Shown here: one piece after another, positions 45,850 to 56,770 of the stretch
Layout: every line of letters starts with the position of its first letter
Numbering within the stretch: position 1 is the first letter of the stretch
Assembly (NCBI GenBank): GCA_947095535.1
Contig: OX352772.1
Coordinates: 97,026,934-97,090,933 of the forward strand
Reading direction: 5' to 3'
DNA from: Poecilobothrus nobilitatus
Taxonomy: Eukaryota > Arthropoda > Insecta > Diptera > Dolichopodidae
Length of the DNA: 64,000 bases
The notes under the pieces: generated by a model
The model's input: only the letters and a program-made list of their open reading frames with translations
The model's database searches: none
What the model was told of the DNA's origin: nothing
Position numbers and translations under genes: made by a program

Positions 45850-46115
45850 ACAGTTTTATATATTTAAATAAATAATATAGTAATAACAACAATTGCAAAA
45901 ATTGTGAAAAGTGATATATAGGACAAATTAAGCAATATTTTAAAAATTGATTAAAACAATAGCAAAATTATTGCAGAAGAATAATTATTGACAACGTTGA
46001 AAAAACAGGTCTGGCAATCCATCGTTTTGAAGAAAACCACAGTTTTAATTTAGAATATGCTCAAATAATCGACAAAGACACCGATTGGTCATGATACATA
46101 TTCAGCTTAACAATA
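45850..46115 (+). pseudogene. GIY-YIG endonuclease domain of the Penelope-like element
   Basis: In one frame NCKNCEKXYIGQIKQYFKN is followed by GLAIHRFEENHSFNLEYAQI and DKDTDW. The YIGQ...R and xHxxxxxHxF...xE pattern is that of PLE GIY-YIG endonucleases, which nick the target. A stop replaces the residue before YIGQ and other stops occur. Downstream 46116-46369 is AT-rich with no gene. Confidence 0.7.
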
Positions 46116-46369
46116 ATAACGTCAATTTTAAAACAGACACGAAAAACTTAAGTTCACACTACAAATCACTTCTTAAAGATTACGGAAAACATCAATGTTA
46201 AATAGAAATTTTTAATTTAATCAAAAACTATAAACTAACTCTTAGACTATAATTTAATAATATTTTGAAGTATAAAAGCAAAAAGATTTATTTTTTGTGT
46301 TAATCAACTTCTGTAACATTACGTTTTATGTAGAATATTATGTTTTATATAGAGAAAAAATGTGAAAAA

Positions 46370-47371
46370 AATGGGTTACCTACAAAATCCGTATATTTAA
46401 ATAAACATAAACAACTAAATCCATAAAGTTTAAAAAAATCCGTAAACAATGAAATCATAATATTTAAATCCATACTTTTCAAAATCCATAATTTCAAAAT
46501 CCATACTTTTCAAAATCCTTAAAATGAACACTAGATGGCACTTTTCAATTTTTTGTATTTGTATGTTGGGTTCTTTTTGAATGGTTTGAAGAGATTTTTG
46601 AATTTACTGATTTTATTTACTTACTTACTGATTTTATTTTATTTACTTACTATCTGTTTTTGGGAATTTTCCATATTCAGTAATAATCAAAATTATTTCT
46701 GAAGTTTTGACATCCTATACATATAATTTTTATTATTCTTCCAAGTTTGAAATAGATAAGCAGTTTTGTTTTTTTTTTAAATTTTACTATTGTTTTACCA
46801 TTTTACCATTAAAACTTAAAAACAGTACAAATAATGGTAAACACTAGAATAAATAAAATATTTTGTGGAGAGCCGGTCAAGAAAACTTGTATAATCAAAA
46901 TGAATAGGCATGTAGAAAGTTTGACGACAAACTTAACTCTTACTTTAACATAAATAACATATATAATATTATTTAAGGCAGTTTTTTTATAATAATTAAT
47001 TTTTTTATTTTTTTTTTTGCAATAATGTTTTTTATTTATTTTTTTTAATTTTGTATAAATGAATTTTTTTAAATATTTTTTTGTTTTTTGTTTTGTAAGA
47101 ATGAATGATATAGGTTTTTTTAATAATGAAAAGAGAAAGAACTAATTTTTTTTTTAATTTTTATTATATAGTTTTGAAAATTCCAAATAATAGACGGCAA
47201 ACAATCTGAAAGAAAATCCGCGCGGATTTTTTATTTTGCATTTTTTTATGGATTTTTTTTTACGGATTTTGAAATTGTGGATTATGAAAAGTATGGATAT
47301 TGAAATTATGGATTTTGAAAAGTATGGATTTTGACTTTCCGGATTTCAAAACTACGGATTTTGTACCCAAC
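46370..47371. mobile_element. Foldback-like element with ~15-bp subrepeat arms
   Basis: The left arm (46370-46520) starts near gggttacctacaaaatccgt and is built of 'tttcaaaatccata' subrepeats. The right arm (47215-47371) is the reverse complement ('tatggattttgaaa' subrepeats) and ends acggattttgtacccaaccc. The middle, about 0.7 kb, is AT-rich and non-coding. Inverted arms made of short tandem repeats resemble the Foldback (FB) type of DNA transposon. Confidence 0.7.
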
Positions 47372-48290
47372 CCGACAAAAATAATGTTGAAAGACCGGTT
47401 GTTGAAAAAAAAATGTCGAATTATAATGCTGAAAAAAAAAATTTTCGAACTTTTTTTAAAGTAGTATATTTTAGAAACAGTTAAATCAGCTTTTATCATT
47501 CCCGAAATTTGTGCCAAAATAATATAAGAGTTTCAATAATATGTTTAGTTTCAAATATATGTTTTTGATGCGACAACAACAACTGTTATAAGTGCTTTGT
47601 TGTTGAAATTTATATGTAATAAAAATAATTAGAAAGAGGTTAAGAGTTGGATTGAAAATAATTCAATCAAAATATTTCAGGGTATTCCCTTTTTCTAGAT
47701 TCTAGAAAAAAGGAATACCTTGAATTTAGAAGTCTAGGTGAGACTTCAGCGTTAAATTCAAAATAAGGATATTCTCTTTTTCCAGAAAATGTATATATCT
47801 ACATGTATATGCAGGATCCTCAATAAGGAGGGATTTTATAGTTGGTTACAGAATCAGAGCTATTTGCTTTTTACAGAATATTTATATATACTTATATGTA
47901 TATAGCAGATTCTGAATTAGTTGGGATTTTAGATTTGAATTAAAAATCAGGGTTATACGCTTTTTCCAATATATATATATGTATATATGTGTATGTGAGA
48001 TTCTGAATTAGGAGGGCTTTTAGAGTTGGATTCAAAATCAATGTTATACGCTTTTTCTAAAATATTCATATATATATGTATATGTGGCATTGTGCTTTAA
48101 GAGTGATAAATTAAATTAAAAAACAAATTATTTTAAATCTACATATAAGTATATTTTTATTTCAGCATTTTTTTTCCAGTATTTTTTTTTTCGACATTTT
48201 ATTTGTCAATATTTTTCCCTATTCCACAATATTTTTTCAACATTTTTTGCATTCAACATTTTTAATTTATAATAATACCCGTTTTTTATA
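47372..48290. repeat. Second foldback-like structure around an 88-bp minisatellite
   Basis: The left arm (47378-47460) has 'aatgttgaaa', 'aaaatgtcgaa' and 'aatgctgaaaa' blocks. The right arm (48155-48270) has the reverse order of the same motifs ('ttcagcatttt', 'tcgacatttt', 'ttcaacattttt'). Between them the minisatellite runs inverted (47690-48090), with 'ctttttNcag/ctttttccaa' at 47867, 47960 and 48051, a 91-93-bp period. Confidence 0.65.
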
Positions 48291-49185
48291 TTTATATAAT
48301 AATTTACATGTAATATGTCGTACATAATATTATTGAATAAAAATATATGACAACTATGTATTAATGAGAAATATGTATATAACAGCTAACTCTCAACTCA
48401 ATAATTTAAAAGAGTAATTTATAGCTGATCTTTATTTTGTTTTAGTTAAATACATAATAATATTGACTTTATTGCATTTTAGTGTAATTTAAAATATTTG
48501 ATATTTAATGACAAATAGTAATATTTAATAGTGCATTAATTAATAATAGATAATAATTTATTTTAATGCAATTTTATTTTTTAGAAAAAAATTTTTAGTG
48601 CAAATTTTTTTTTTTTATTTATAGTGAACATTTTTTTAATTTAAATTTAATTTAAGTTATAATTTTTGTTGATATACATAGTATATATTTTATAATAAAG
48701 TTATATAATACTGTTCATATTTTAACTGCTGTGGTATTAGTTTTCTCTAAATTTTTAATTTGTTATTTTTTTTTGTTTTAATTGCATTTAGGAATGTATA
48801 CCAGGAAATATCAAACTTTAAGTTATCTTATGTTATGTAATCAATGTAATGAATAATATCAAACAGGTAAAAATTTTAATTCATTTAATGTCATGATTCA
48901 TGAATAAAATATTAAATAAAAATTATTTTGTGTAATTCTGCAGCACCGAGCAAAAAGAAAAATTTCACAAAACAAGATTCTACAAAAATATTCTACAAAG
49001 CTATTTGCAAATATAACTTAATATGGTATTATTCTTTATTTAAATTTTTTATTATAAACTAATGTTGTATTTCATAATTTAATTCATAGACTTAAATAGA
49101 TAATAAATACTTTTTAGTATTTTTTTATTTATTGCCTTCTTCATATATAAATACATGCTATTGAATATTCCTTTGATATAGACGT
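48291..49185. other. AT-rich DNA without recognised gene
   Basis: Long A- and T-runs only. No coding frame or repeat structure was recognised. Confidence 0.5.
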
Positions 49186-49289
49186 CAGTGGCGTATCATA
49201 GCAATCATAGTCCTTGCAAAAACTGAAACCTGATTTTGTAACCAACTATAAAATCCAACCCAATTATTTTTTTTAAATGCATGTTTCAA

Positions 49290-49740
49290 TAATTTATTTT
49301 TCTTCATAACTCCAAACGGTACAGAGGAACAATGACTTCCGGAATTTCGGTGACCGCTTACGAACATCCGGAGACCGTTGCCGGATCTGTACCGGACCTC
49401 TGGGAACTCTTTCCGGACCCTTTCTACTTGGTCAAGGGGTCGGCTAGGTAAGTGTACCGGTGGGAACTCTTTGGGATTTTCCGCACCTGCGGGGACCATT
49501 GTTAGGTTTTCATAGATCAAGAACTTTCAGGGACCGTTTGCGGACCTCCGAATACCAATGCCGGATCTTTACTGGGTCTCCGGGGACCATTTGAGCCGCT
49601 TGGTTAATGGGCCGCCTAGGCAGTGTACCTGTGCGAACTCTCTGGTACTTGCCGGGCCTCCAGGGACCGTTTCTGGACCTCTAGAGACCATTTGTCTGAT
49701 ATTTGAACCTAATGAAAGCTACTGGGTTTCCTTAAAATAA
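49290..49740. repeat. GC-rich duplicated repeat of ~180 bp
   Basis: 'tgccggatct' at 49379 and again at 49559 each start a diverged 180-bp unit. Each contains 'gNNgcctaggNaagtgtacc', 'gNgaactctNtggNa' and 'ggggaccNttN'. Within units a shorter 'ggacctccggggaccgttt'-like word recurs. The base composition contrasts sharply with the flanks. Open frames on both strands (111 codons minus, 60 codons plus) look like by-products of the repeat. Confidence 0.7.
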
Positions 49741-50879
49741 GGATAATGTTAGTACTTTCCTCTCATACCACTGCAGTTATGATAAAATATATTAGTGTGT
49801 TGATTTAGTTGATAGTTTGAGAAGTTTTTTTATTATTTATGTCATAAGATAAAAAGATAAGTTTTGAAGTTTTTAAGCATTTACTTAGAGCCGAAAATTT
49901 TGTTATAGTTGTCGCAAGGCTGGTACATGTGATTGTAGTGATGACTGTCTTAGCATTAAGGTCCTCGTCAACCTCTTTCGAGGCATAACCAATATCTTTA
50001 TGGCAGCTTAGATTAAATAATCTTTATAGTTAGATGGATGGCTCTCATTGTGAATTAGAACTGATATTCCTTGTTTTGCCTTCTATAATAATAAAGTAAT
50101 TGTACAAATATGCAAGAGTCATTATACAAATATGCAAGAGAAAGTCTTATATAATTAAGAATTCTCTAATTTCTTAATCTTAACATTGCGTAACTGCCAC
50201 CATATGTTAGTGATTATTTAGTTATTCTAACTATTCGGAGTATAAGCGGATTTAATGATAATGAATTATTATGATTATAAATATTAGAATTATAATTTTT
50301 TTTTTCTTTTAAATTAGTAATTAACATTAAAAATTAAGTTGAAATAAAACAATTTATTTTTATTTATAAAAATTTAAAATATTGAATCAGCTATTTATTA
50401 CCTTCAACCCAAAAAACAGTTTTCTAGTTTTCTAAAAAAATATGACTTCAAGTTATTTTGTAGTTATTTTAATTTAATTAATTTTTTTTATTATTATTAT
50501 TCTTTCACTTAAATTATTTTATATAAAGGTAAAATAATTAAAGTAATTAAAAGAATTTAAAATTAGCACGTCTACTTAATTCAGCGTCGGAAATGTGAAT
50601 GATTTTTTAATATAAAAAAGCAAGTAATGAAAAAACCAAGGGTTTTAAAAAAAGAACATTTCGAAAATTAAAAAATATTCCATAATAATCTTAGAGTAAA
50701 AAGTAGATATATTTCAAAAAATTTCTGTCCAAATTTCTGCAAAAATTGAGCTTCATATAACGTTATATTAAAATGCACATATTTTATACATATTTATAAA
50801 GCTTATAAAACCAGCTTTCGTTTGGCGCTCAGATTTAAAATATTCCTTATAAAACCTGTGTTATAACAATTTAAAGATA
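49741..50879. other. AT-rich DNA without recognised gene
   Basis: Includes a short mixed-composition patch (49890-49995) with no recognised product, and a 21-bp near-duplication 'attatacaaatatgcaagag' at about 50100-50135. Nothing else is seen. Confidence 0.45.
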
Positions 50880-51005
50880 GGGCTTTTTAGAAATTTGTAG
50901 AAATTTCATTGCTTTATTTCAAACGGTGTAGAAGTTTTGTAAACACCCAGACGGAAGGACGGACGGATAGATAAACAGAGTAAAACTAATAAGCACATTT
51001 TTTCA
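50880..51005 (-). repeat. Fragment of the GCACATTTCC element
   Basis: aaacggtgtagaagttttgt, gacggacgga and 'aaactaataagcacattttttc' match the reverse complement of 1180-1260. Confidence 0.8.
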
Positions 51006-51210
51006 AAATTTTTTTAAAATATTCTAAAAAGAAAAAAAAATTTTTGTTTTAATAGGTCAACTTGATTTAGAATTACAATTGTTTTTTTTTAATTTTTCCT
51101 AAGGTAGGCTATAAAAATGAAGAATAATGACATATGTACTAAAATTAAATTAACAATATGTACTAAAAATTAATAATTTATATGTTTAAATTAAACAACC
51201 TTATAGTCAA

Positions 51211-52312
51211 AAATTACTTTTTTAGTGTTTCCATTGTGGAAAATTTAAATGGAGTACTAGTATTGTAAGTGAAGAATGAGTTCAATTCAAGCTTTATAAT
51301 GGTAGTAAAGTTAGAATAATCCAGTCTCCAAAAGCAACACTAAAATGTACTTTTAGATGTGGTTGGATTACTCTTATTTTATTATCATAATTTAATTATT
51401 ATTATAATTAAATCATTATACCTACATAGTTACAATCTACATACATACGTATTTTTGCCCGATTTTATAATGTCTTATCGGTAATTGCTTCATATGTTCA
51501 GTTTTAATTTGTTATTATTTCATTTGTTGTTTATATTTTAAGTTCTTATTTAGTTTTAATATTTATATTTGTATTATTTTGTTGTTGTTTTTTAAAAACA
51601 TAGGTTTTTAGTTTTTAAATAGGTTTCTAATCAAATATTACAATATGTACTGACATTGATTTCAAATATATAGGAAATATATTCTGATCTACGTATCTTC
51701 TACTATATTAGACTTTGTACTTTGTAGTAAAAATAATAATTAGTATCTAATTTTTAAGTTTTAAATTTTAATAAGTATTTCAATATTTATACAATCATAC
51801 ATACAAAAGTATCTCTAACATATACAAACATATACAGCTCTCTCTCTTTCATATTTTGATTTACATCCTCTCAGTTAGAAAATAAAAGCTCTTTTTAATT
51901 ATTTAAAAATTATACAAAAACTTCTTATGATAAATAATATTTTCTTTTAATCTATGTAAGACATGTAAGTACATAAGAACTATACTCATATTTATTATAG
52001 ATTTTTCTATTATATTATAGCCTTAGTTTCTTAAATAAAGAATCTTATTATCATAGAAATCCACTATGTCAGCACTACAAAAATGGTTTTATACAAACAT
52101 ACATATATCTTTTACGATCAATATACTCTTTTCTTTTACTACAAATTCATAAAAAACTATATTCATATTTACAACATATAGAACTATATACTCATATTTA
52201 CAAATCATTTTACTACCATTATAAACGCTTGAATTGAATTCACTTACAATACTAGTACTTCATTAAATTTTCCACAATGCCAACACTAAAAAAGTAATTT
52301 TTGGCTTCCATA
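51211..52312. mobile_element. 1.1-kb element with ~100-bp terminal inverted repeats
   Basis: 51211-51316 and 52207-52312 are inverted copies: caaaaattacttttttagtg ... gtactagtattgtaagtgaa ... tataatggtagtaaa. There are a few small gaps. The inside is AT-rich, with a small duplicated 'ctatattcatatttaca' near 52160-52200, and has no gene. Long inverted ends without a transposase suggest a MITE or foldback. It lies just left of the Polinton-like genes. Confidence 0.75.
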
Positions 52313-52499
52313 CAAAATTTGTATGAAAGACTGTGCTGGAACTGGCATAGCTACACTACTCATAATGAATAAAATAAAATAATATTATATAGTTTTGTAA
52401 AATCGCTTTTATTTATACTTTTTTAAAATGTAATACAATTTTTGTTGGAATGGGCCTATGGGAAAAGTTTATTTTGTATCCATATTTATCACATAAAAG

Positions 52500-53330
52500 T
52501 AATGAAATGTTATTAAATGATCTCCACATTGCAATATTGAATATTACTGAATTCTTTCATAGTATCAGTGAAATAATTTTGTATGTTAACAGATCTTAAA
52601 CACCTTACATCTTTATCACCTATTTTTTGCGGTGCAATTATGTCTGTGCATATAAAAAACATATCTGGTTTAATAATTGCAATTAATTATACACCATCTA
52701 TAAAAGTTTTGAAAGCTTCTATTACACGTGATTTATATTTTTTAAAATCTGTAACTTTCGTAGATACTTAATTGAAACATGTTGTCAAAAGTCCTTCGAG
52801 AGTTAAAGCGTAATTTGCTCTTATTTTTTTTTTTTATATCTATTTTAGGCCTAGTGAAACATATTGTTGTGTAACTTATATTTTTAGGCATCTCCTCAGC
52901 TTTTGCTGGTTGTGTATAATGATCTTCATCGTTTATAAAATTAAAAATTCCCCAAATCAACTGTCGTTCAACTTCTTTTCTGGTAAACCTATTAAGTGGA
53001 CTTATATTTTGAATTAGTGTTGGTAGTAGAAAAACTTTCTAGTCGCATATCATTAATTTTTCTATGTATGGAATATATGATGTTCCAACTCTTATCATAT
53101 CTTTCTGCATACCTTTAATAAATATTTGAGTAGTTTTTCCCCATTCTTCACCATGCACATTTGGAACGAAATCATTAAAATACATTTCTGAAATACAGAC
53201 TTTCCACCTTGAATCACACATGTATTTATTCATTTTATTTGTAAAAGATGATAATGAATTTTCTGGATAATAGTTTATAGAGAATCACTGAGTAAAGTGA
53301 CATAAAATTGATCATTTACTTGTATGTTGC
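52500..53330 (-). pseudogene. Polinton/Maverick-like minor capsid (penton-type) protein remnant
   Basis: Read leftwards: FYVTLLSDSL and YYPENSLSSFTNKM (near 53310-53230), WKVCISEMYFND (53200-53160), GEEWGKTTQIF, and a middle frame at 52742-52960. After a stop comes FFICTDIIAPQKIGDKDVRC (52655-52600). The order 'short N-term strand, W-V-E-Y, (Y)xDIIxPQxVGD' is one I associate with a structural protein of invertebrate Polinton/Maverick and adintovirus-like elements. The exact role (penton or minor capsid) is inferred from memory of the family. At least three stops or shifts break it. Confidence 0.45.
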
Positions 53331-53339
53331 CCATGAGGT

Positions 53340-53800
53340 TGCAGATTTATTCTTATGAATTGGAAAATTATGTTCTGTTTGAGTATTACTTGCTGCTGAT
53401 CTTAAAACACGTCTTGATGAATTCATCGAATTCATTCATCATTCAACTCTTAGCTATTTATAGTTTTTCTTTTTTCGTTGGTGGGCTTGGGCTAGGAACA
53501 GTTATAATGTCTCCTGTATCAGTTTTAAAAATTTGTGTATTTTCATTTCTAATTGATTTTCTTTTTCTAAGACATTCTCCAACTGAAGCAGCTGACAATG
53601 CTTTTGTTAAAACATTTTCTTGAATTTCATCATCAAATACTTCGTCATCAGCTTCTTTTTAATATACTTCTTCTTCTTCAGGAACAACTTGTATTCCAAC
53701 ATTCTGATATTCAGGAAAATGCGATTGAGTTCCCGCATCTATATAAATTGATTTTGCACGAGTTTGAGTACCTTTTGTTTTCGTAATTTTTACTTTCTCC
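53340..53800 (-). pseudogene. Polar linker or unidentified ORF of the Polinton-like fragment
   Basis: A minus-strand frame with stops reads acidic and polar sequence (VVPEEEEVY, ALSAASVGECLRKRKS, VPSPSPPTKKEKL). It bridges the two recognisable genes. No function assigned. Confidence 0.35.
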
Positions 53801-53808
53801 TCTTTATT

Positions 53809-54300
53809 TCAAGGAAGTTGTCGCTTTTTGTTTCTTATTTTAAATAGATTTTGTCTGTATAAATACCATTTTTGAGTGTCCGTGAGATTTTTATTTAACA
53901 ATATTTTTTTCATATTTTTATCCAACTCATTAACTTCAACGTCCGCATTTTGCTTCATTTTCTCATAAATCTCAGGTTTTAAAATTATCATTTTATTAAA
54001 TGTTGTATTATTCACTTTATAAAATTTCTGAATATCACTGATAGTACTGCACCAAGAAGTGTAGGTAAAAATCCACCACGTTGAATAATAAATATTTATT
54101 AATTTTTTCCTGCAAATAAGTGATCTTAATTCTTTTTTATACTTTCGTAATTGGGTTGTTGCTTTTTTACTCAGATTACAATTACCTTTTAAAATATTTA
54201 AAGAGATTTCGCAAAATGTTTTTATTACTTCAGGGTCACAGTGTTTTATAATTACTTTCTGGAATTTTGGTTTAGAGGTTTTTAATAGGTGCAATATATG
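53809..54300 (-). pseudogene. Small basic protein of Polinton/adintovirus type (pX-like)
   Basis: The frame of 161 codons has FQKVIIKHCDPEVIKTFCEI, NILKGNCNLSKKATTQLRKY and KKELRSLICRKK. This is a lysine-rich pattern (LLK.CD...I..ICE...N+L.GN..L....K..L+++K..LR.L) that I recognise from small proteins next to the ATPase in invertebrate Polinton/Maverick elements. In those a hydrophobic glycine-rich end usually follows; here the sequence diverges after residue 70 and the remainder (to 161) is unlike it. Position between ATPase and capsid-like frame supports the reading. Function of the family protein is uncertain (core-like or membrane-active). Confidence 0.45.
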
Positions 54301-54927
54301 TCAATTGATCTTCAAACGTTTTATATTCCTCCTCAAATTGTTCTAATTGATCTCTCGTACAATAACACAAACCTTTTCCAAAACTAACACTTCTTAATCG
54401 AAACATATCATTAACGCCTTAAGTAAGATCTATTAATGTATAGGGACTGACGTCACATCATTATATACTTTTTCAAATGCTTTTATTTGATTGGGATATA
54501 TTTGGCGAGCTAGAGATGAGATCTGCGTTTTATCTCTTGGATTTTTGAAAACTACAAAATATTTACAGTTAAGTGAAATATCTCTTGAAAATTTACCCTG
54601 GTGAAAAACATTTTGTGTTACAAATATTACAGATAAATTTCTAAGATGTGATCCTTTAGTAAATAAATCACATACATATTTATCATGAGCATTTAACATC
54701 ATATCATCGATAATAATTAACAAAGGTTTTTGATTATCATTAAGATCTGGAATAGTGTTATCTTTGATATATTTTGGAACGGCATTTTTGTCTGGATTAC
54801 ATCAAATTATTCTATTAATATGTGGTTGTATATTTTCTTTTTTACATTTTATTAAATTATGAATTAAAGTGGTTTTACCACAGCATGATGGACCCGCCAC
54901 CATCATAGTAAGCGAGTGAAACAGCAT
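54301..54927 (-). pseudogene. DNA-packaging-type ATPase (FtsK/HerA, A32-like) of the Polinton-like fragment
   Basis: From an ATG at 54927 the frame reads a hydrophobic strand then Walker A AGPSCCGKTTLI (near 54895-54860). There is an in-frame TGA at 54802-54804 in an IIxCN block where a tryptophan is usual. Walker B LLIIIDDMM follows (54730-54700), then SVIFVTQNVFHQGK and YFVVFKNPRDKTQI. The frame 54433-54723 covers the second half. Just beyond, in a shifted frame, come YTLIDLT and MFRLRSVSFGKG, the usual C-terminal block. These ATPases pump DNA into capsids in Polintons, adintoviruses and large DNA viruses. One stop and one shift make this a pseudogene. Confidence 0.6.
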
Positions 54928-55500
54928 AGCTGTATTAATTAAAAACTAACTCTGCTAAAATTGTCCTATACACTTATCAAACAATAATTTCAGATGTGCT
55001 GTTAAAAATTAATATAATGGATATATGTATCTTTTAAAGGAAAAAATGTTAGATTAAGACTTTCAATTTTCATACTTTCACGATATGAATTTAAATAACA
55101 AACTAAAAAAGTTCACTTCAGCATTAAACAAGAAATTCACGTTATGCATGTATGGGAGTATGCTTATACAGATCAGCACAGAAAGGTCATTGGGAAGAAT
55201 ACGCACATGATACAAGTAGATTTCAAAGACGTATAGAAAAAGTTGATCTCACTATTTCTGCAATTTTAGCATTTGATCATCGTAAAAAATGTTTCAACTT
55301 AGATTTAAATAGAAATATAATAATAAAAGATTTGAAACATAAAAATAAATGTCTTTTATTTTATCTTATGTTTTGAAAATAGATACCAAAATCACTTAAT
55401 CTTTGAATTATTTTTTATTCCATACAAAAACAAAAAAAGTAAACATAAATGCATATCAAGAGTAAAGAGTATATCTTTATTTTATAATAAATAATTATTA
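54928..55500. other. Unassigned DNA right of the ATPase
   Basis: A plus-strand frame of 74 codons (55152-55376, HWEEYAHDTSRFQRRIEKVD) could be a further Polinton-type gene or chance. I do not recognise it. No DNA polymerase B or integrase of a Polinton is visible in the window. Confidence 0.3.
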
Positions 55501-55514
55501 AAAAGATGTATACT

Positions 55515-56770
55515 TGAGGTTTCAAAGTAAAAGATTTATTTAAAATGCTTATACGCACGTATTTCGGTTTATTCAACCATCTTCAGAGAAATACTAAATC
55601 ATCAATATAATAAAGTTACAAACAAAAGTACATAAATATTACAGGGGGCCTCGGTGGCCTAGTTGGTAAGAGCTTATAAAATACGCTGTAAACACCGATG
55701 GAGTGTGGATTCGAATCCCAAAACTATTACAGCTGATTTACCAAATACAAAATAAAATAATATATAAAAAGTTATAAAACAAATAAATAATTTGTAAATA
55801 ATAATATGTACTAATATATAGGTAATCAGTTATATTCTTACATAATTAGAGTATTAACAATATATATATACACAAATAAATCAAATAATCAAAACAAAAC
55901 TATTTAGAATATAGGAACGCAAACAAATGAACTAAGATCAATGATTGCAAATAAAATTAAAAAAATTGAAATATAAAAAAAAGTGACGTATTATTAAATT
56001 CAATTCAAATTTTGAATGACAAAATCTGAAAACGGAGTTTTACTTATAAAATTTATTTGACCATTTAAAACCTTCTTATTTAATTTCTGAGTTTGTTTTA
56101 TTCTGTATATTTCTAGAAAATTTAATTCCATTCTTTTATTTTCTGTATTTAAAATTCTTAAATTATTAATATTGCAAGTGTGTCCAGTTTCAATTAAGTG
56201 TTTAGTTATTTTTGAATATGTATTAAAATTTTTAGTACCTTTTTTATATTCTTTAAATCTAGTGTGAAATTGCCTATATATAAAAAAAAGACCTATGACC
56301 TATATAAATATGATCACAATCATTGCACTTAATTTCATATGTTCCTGATTTTAATAAACTTTAGTTTTATTGTTGAATAAAAAATTGTTTAAAGTATTTT
56401 TATTATAAAAGGCGATAGCATAATTATTATTAAAAGTTTTTATATTATAAGCTAATTTAGCACTAAGATTGCCTACATAATTTATTTTCATCCACTTTTT
56501 GTCATAGTTTTCTTCTTTGCGATACGGAAAAATGTTACTTAAAATTGAACGTTGTTGCTTTTTAAAAATTATTTGTCCACTATAACCGGGTTATATCCAT
56601 TGTTTTTGACTATATACTTTATCACATTTTTTTCCTTATTCAAATCAACTTCACTCATTGGTACACCTACCATCCTAGTTGTCAAGGCATGGAAAGCGCT
56701 TAGTTTAGTTTGGCAAGAGTGCCTAGAATCTGCTGGTATAACTATATAACTATATATATACATACAAATA
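55515..56770 (-). pseudogene. Second Penelope-like element: RT C-terminus, GIY-YIG and 3' end
   Basis: Read leftwards: the frame 56569-56763 has SRHSCQTKLSAFHALTTRMV and KNNGYNP, a block downstream of the PLE RT. Broken frames then give YEIKCNDCDHIYIGHRSF, FHTRFKEYKKG, ITKHLIETGHTCNI and RILNTENKRMELNFLEIY, the GIY-YIG nuclease with its E and N residues (56320-56000). At 55600-55570 CTGAAGATGGTTGAATAAACCGAAA matches the short conserved 3' motif typical of Penelope-like elements. It is 5'-truncated, on the opposite strand to the PLE at 44-46 kb, and carries the tRNA-like insertion at 55646. Confidence 0.7.
55646..55724 (+). mobile_element. 79-bp tRNA-like insertion with 8-bp target duplication
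   Basis: It starts GGGGCCTCGGTGGCCTAGTT, with A box TGGCCTAGTTGGTAAGAGC and B box GGATTCGAATCC, and ends AATCCCAAAAC. It is flanked by TATTACAG at 55638-55645 and 55725-55732. It matches the tRNA-like head of the SINE at 17631-17822 but has no SINE body or poly-A tail. It may be a head-only SINE or a reintegrated tRNA-like transcript. Confidence 0.8.

Noticed and set aside
49185..49740. 111-codon minus and 60-codon plus frames with Pro/Gly/Arg content
   Set aside because: Both lie in the GC-rich duplicated repeat, where stops are rare by composition.
53324..53786. Plus-strand frames of 99 and 62 codons
   Set aside because: Antisense to the Polinton-like minus-strand frames, with no domain.
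55152..55376. Plus-strand 74-codon frame as a named viral gene
   Set aside because: No family recognised, so left unassigned.
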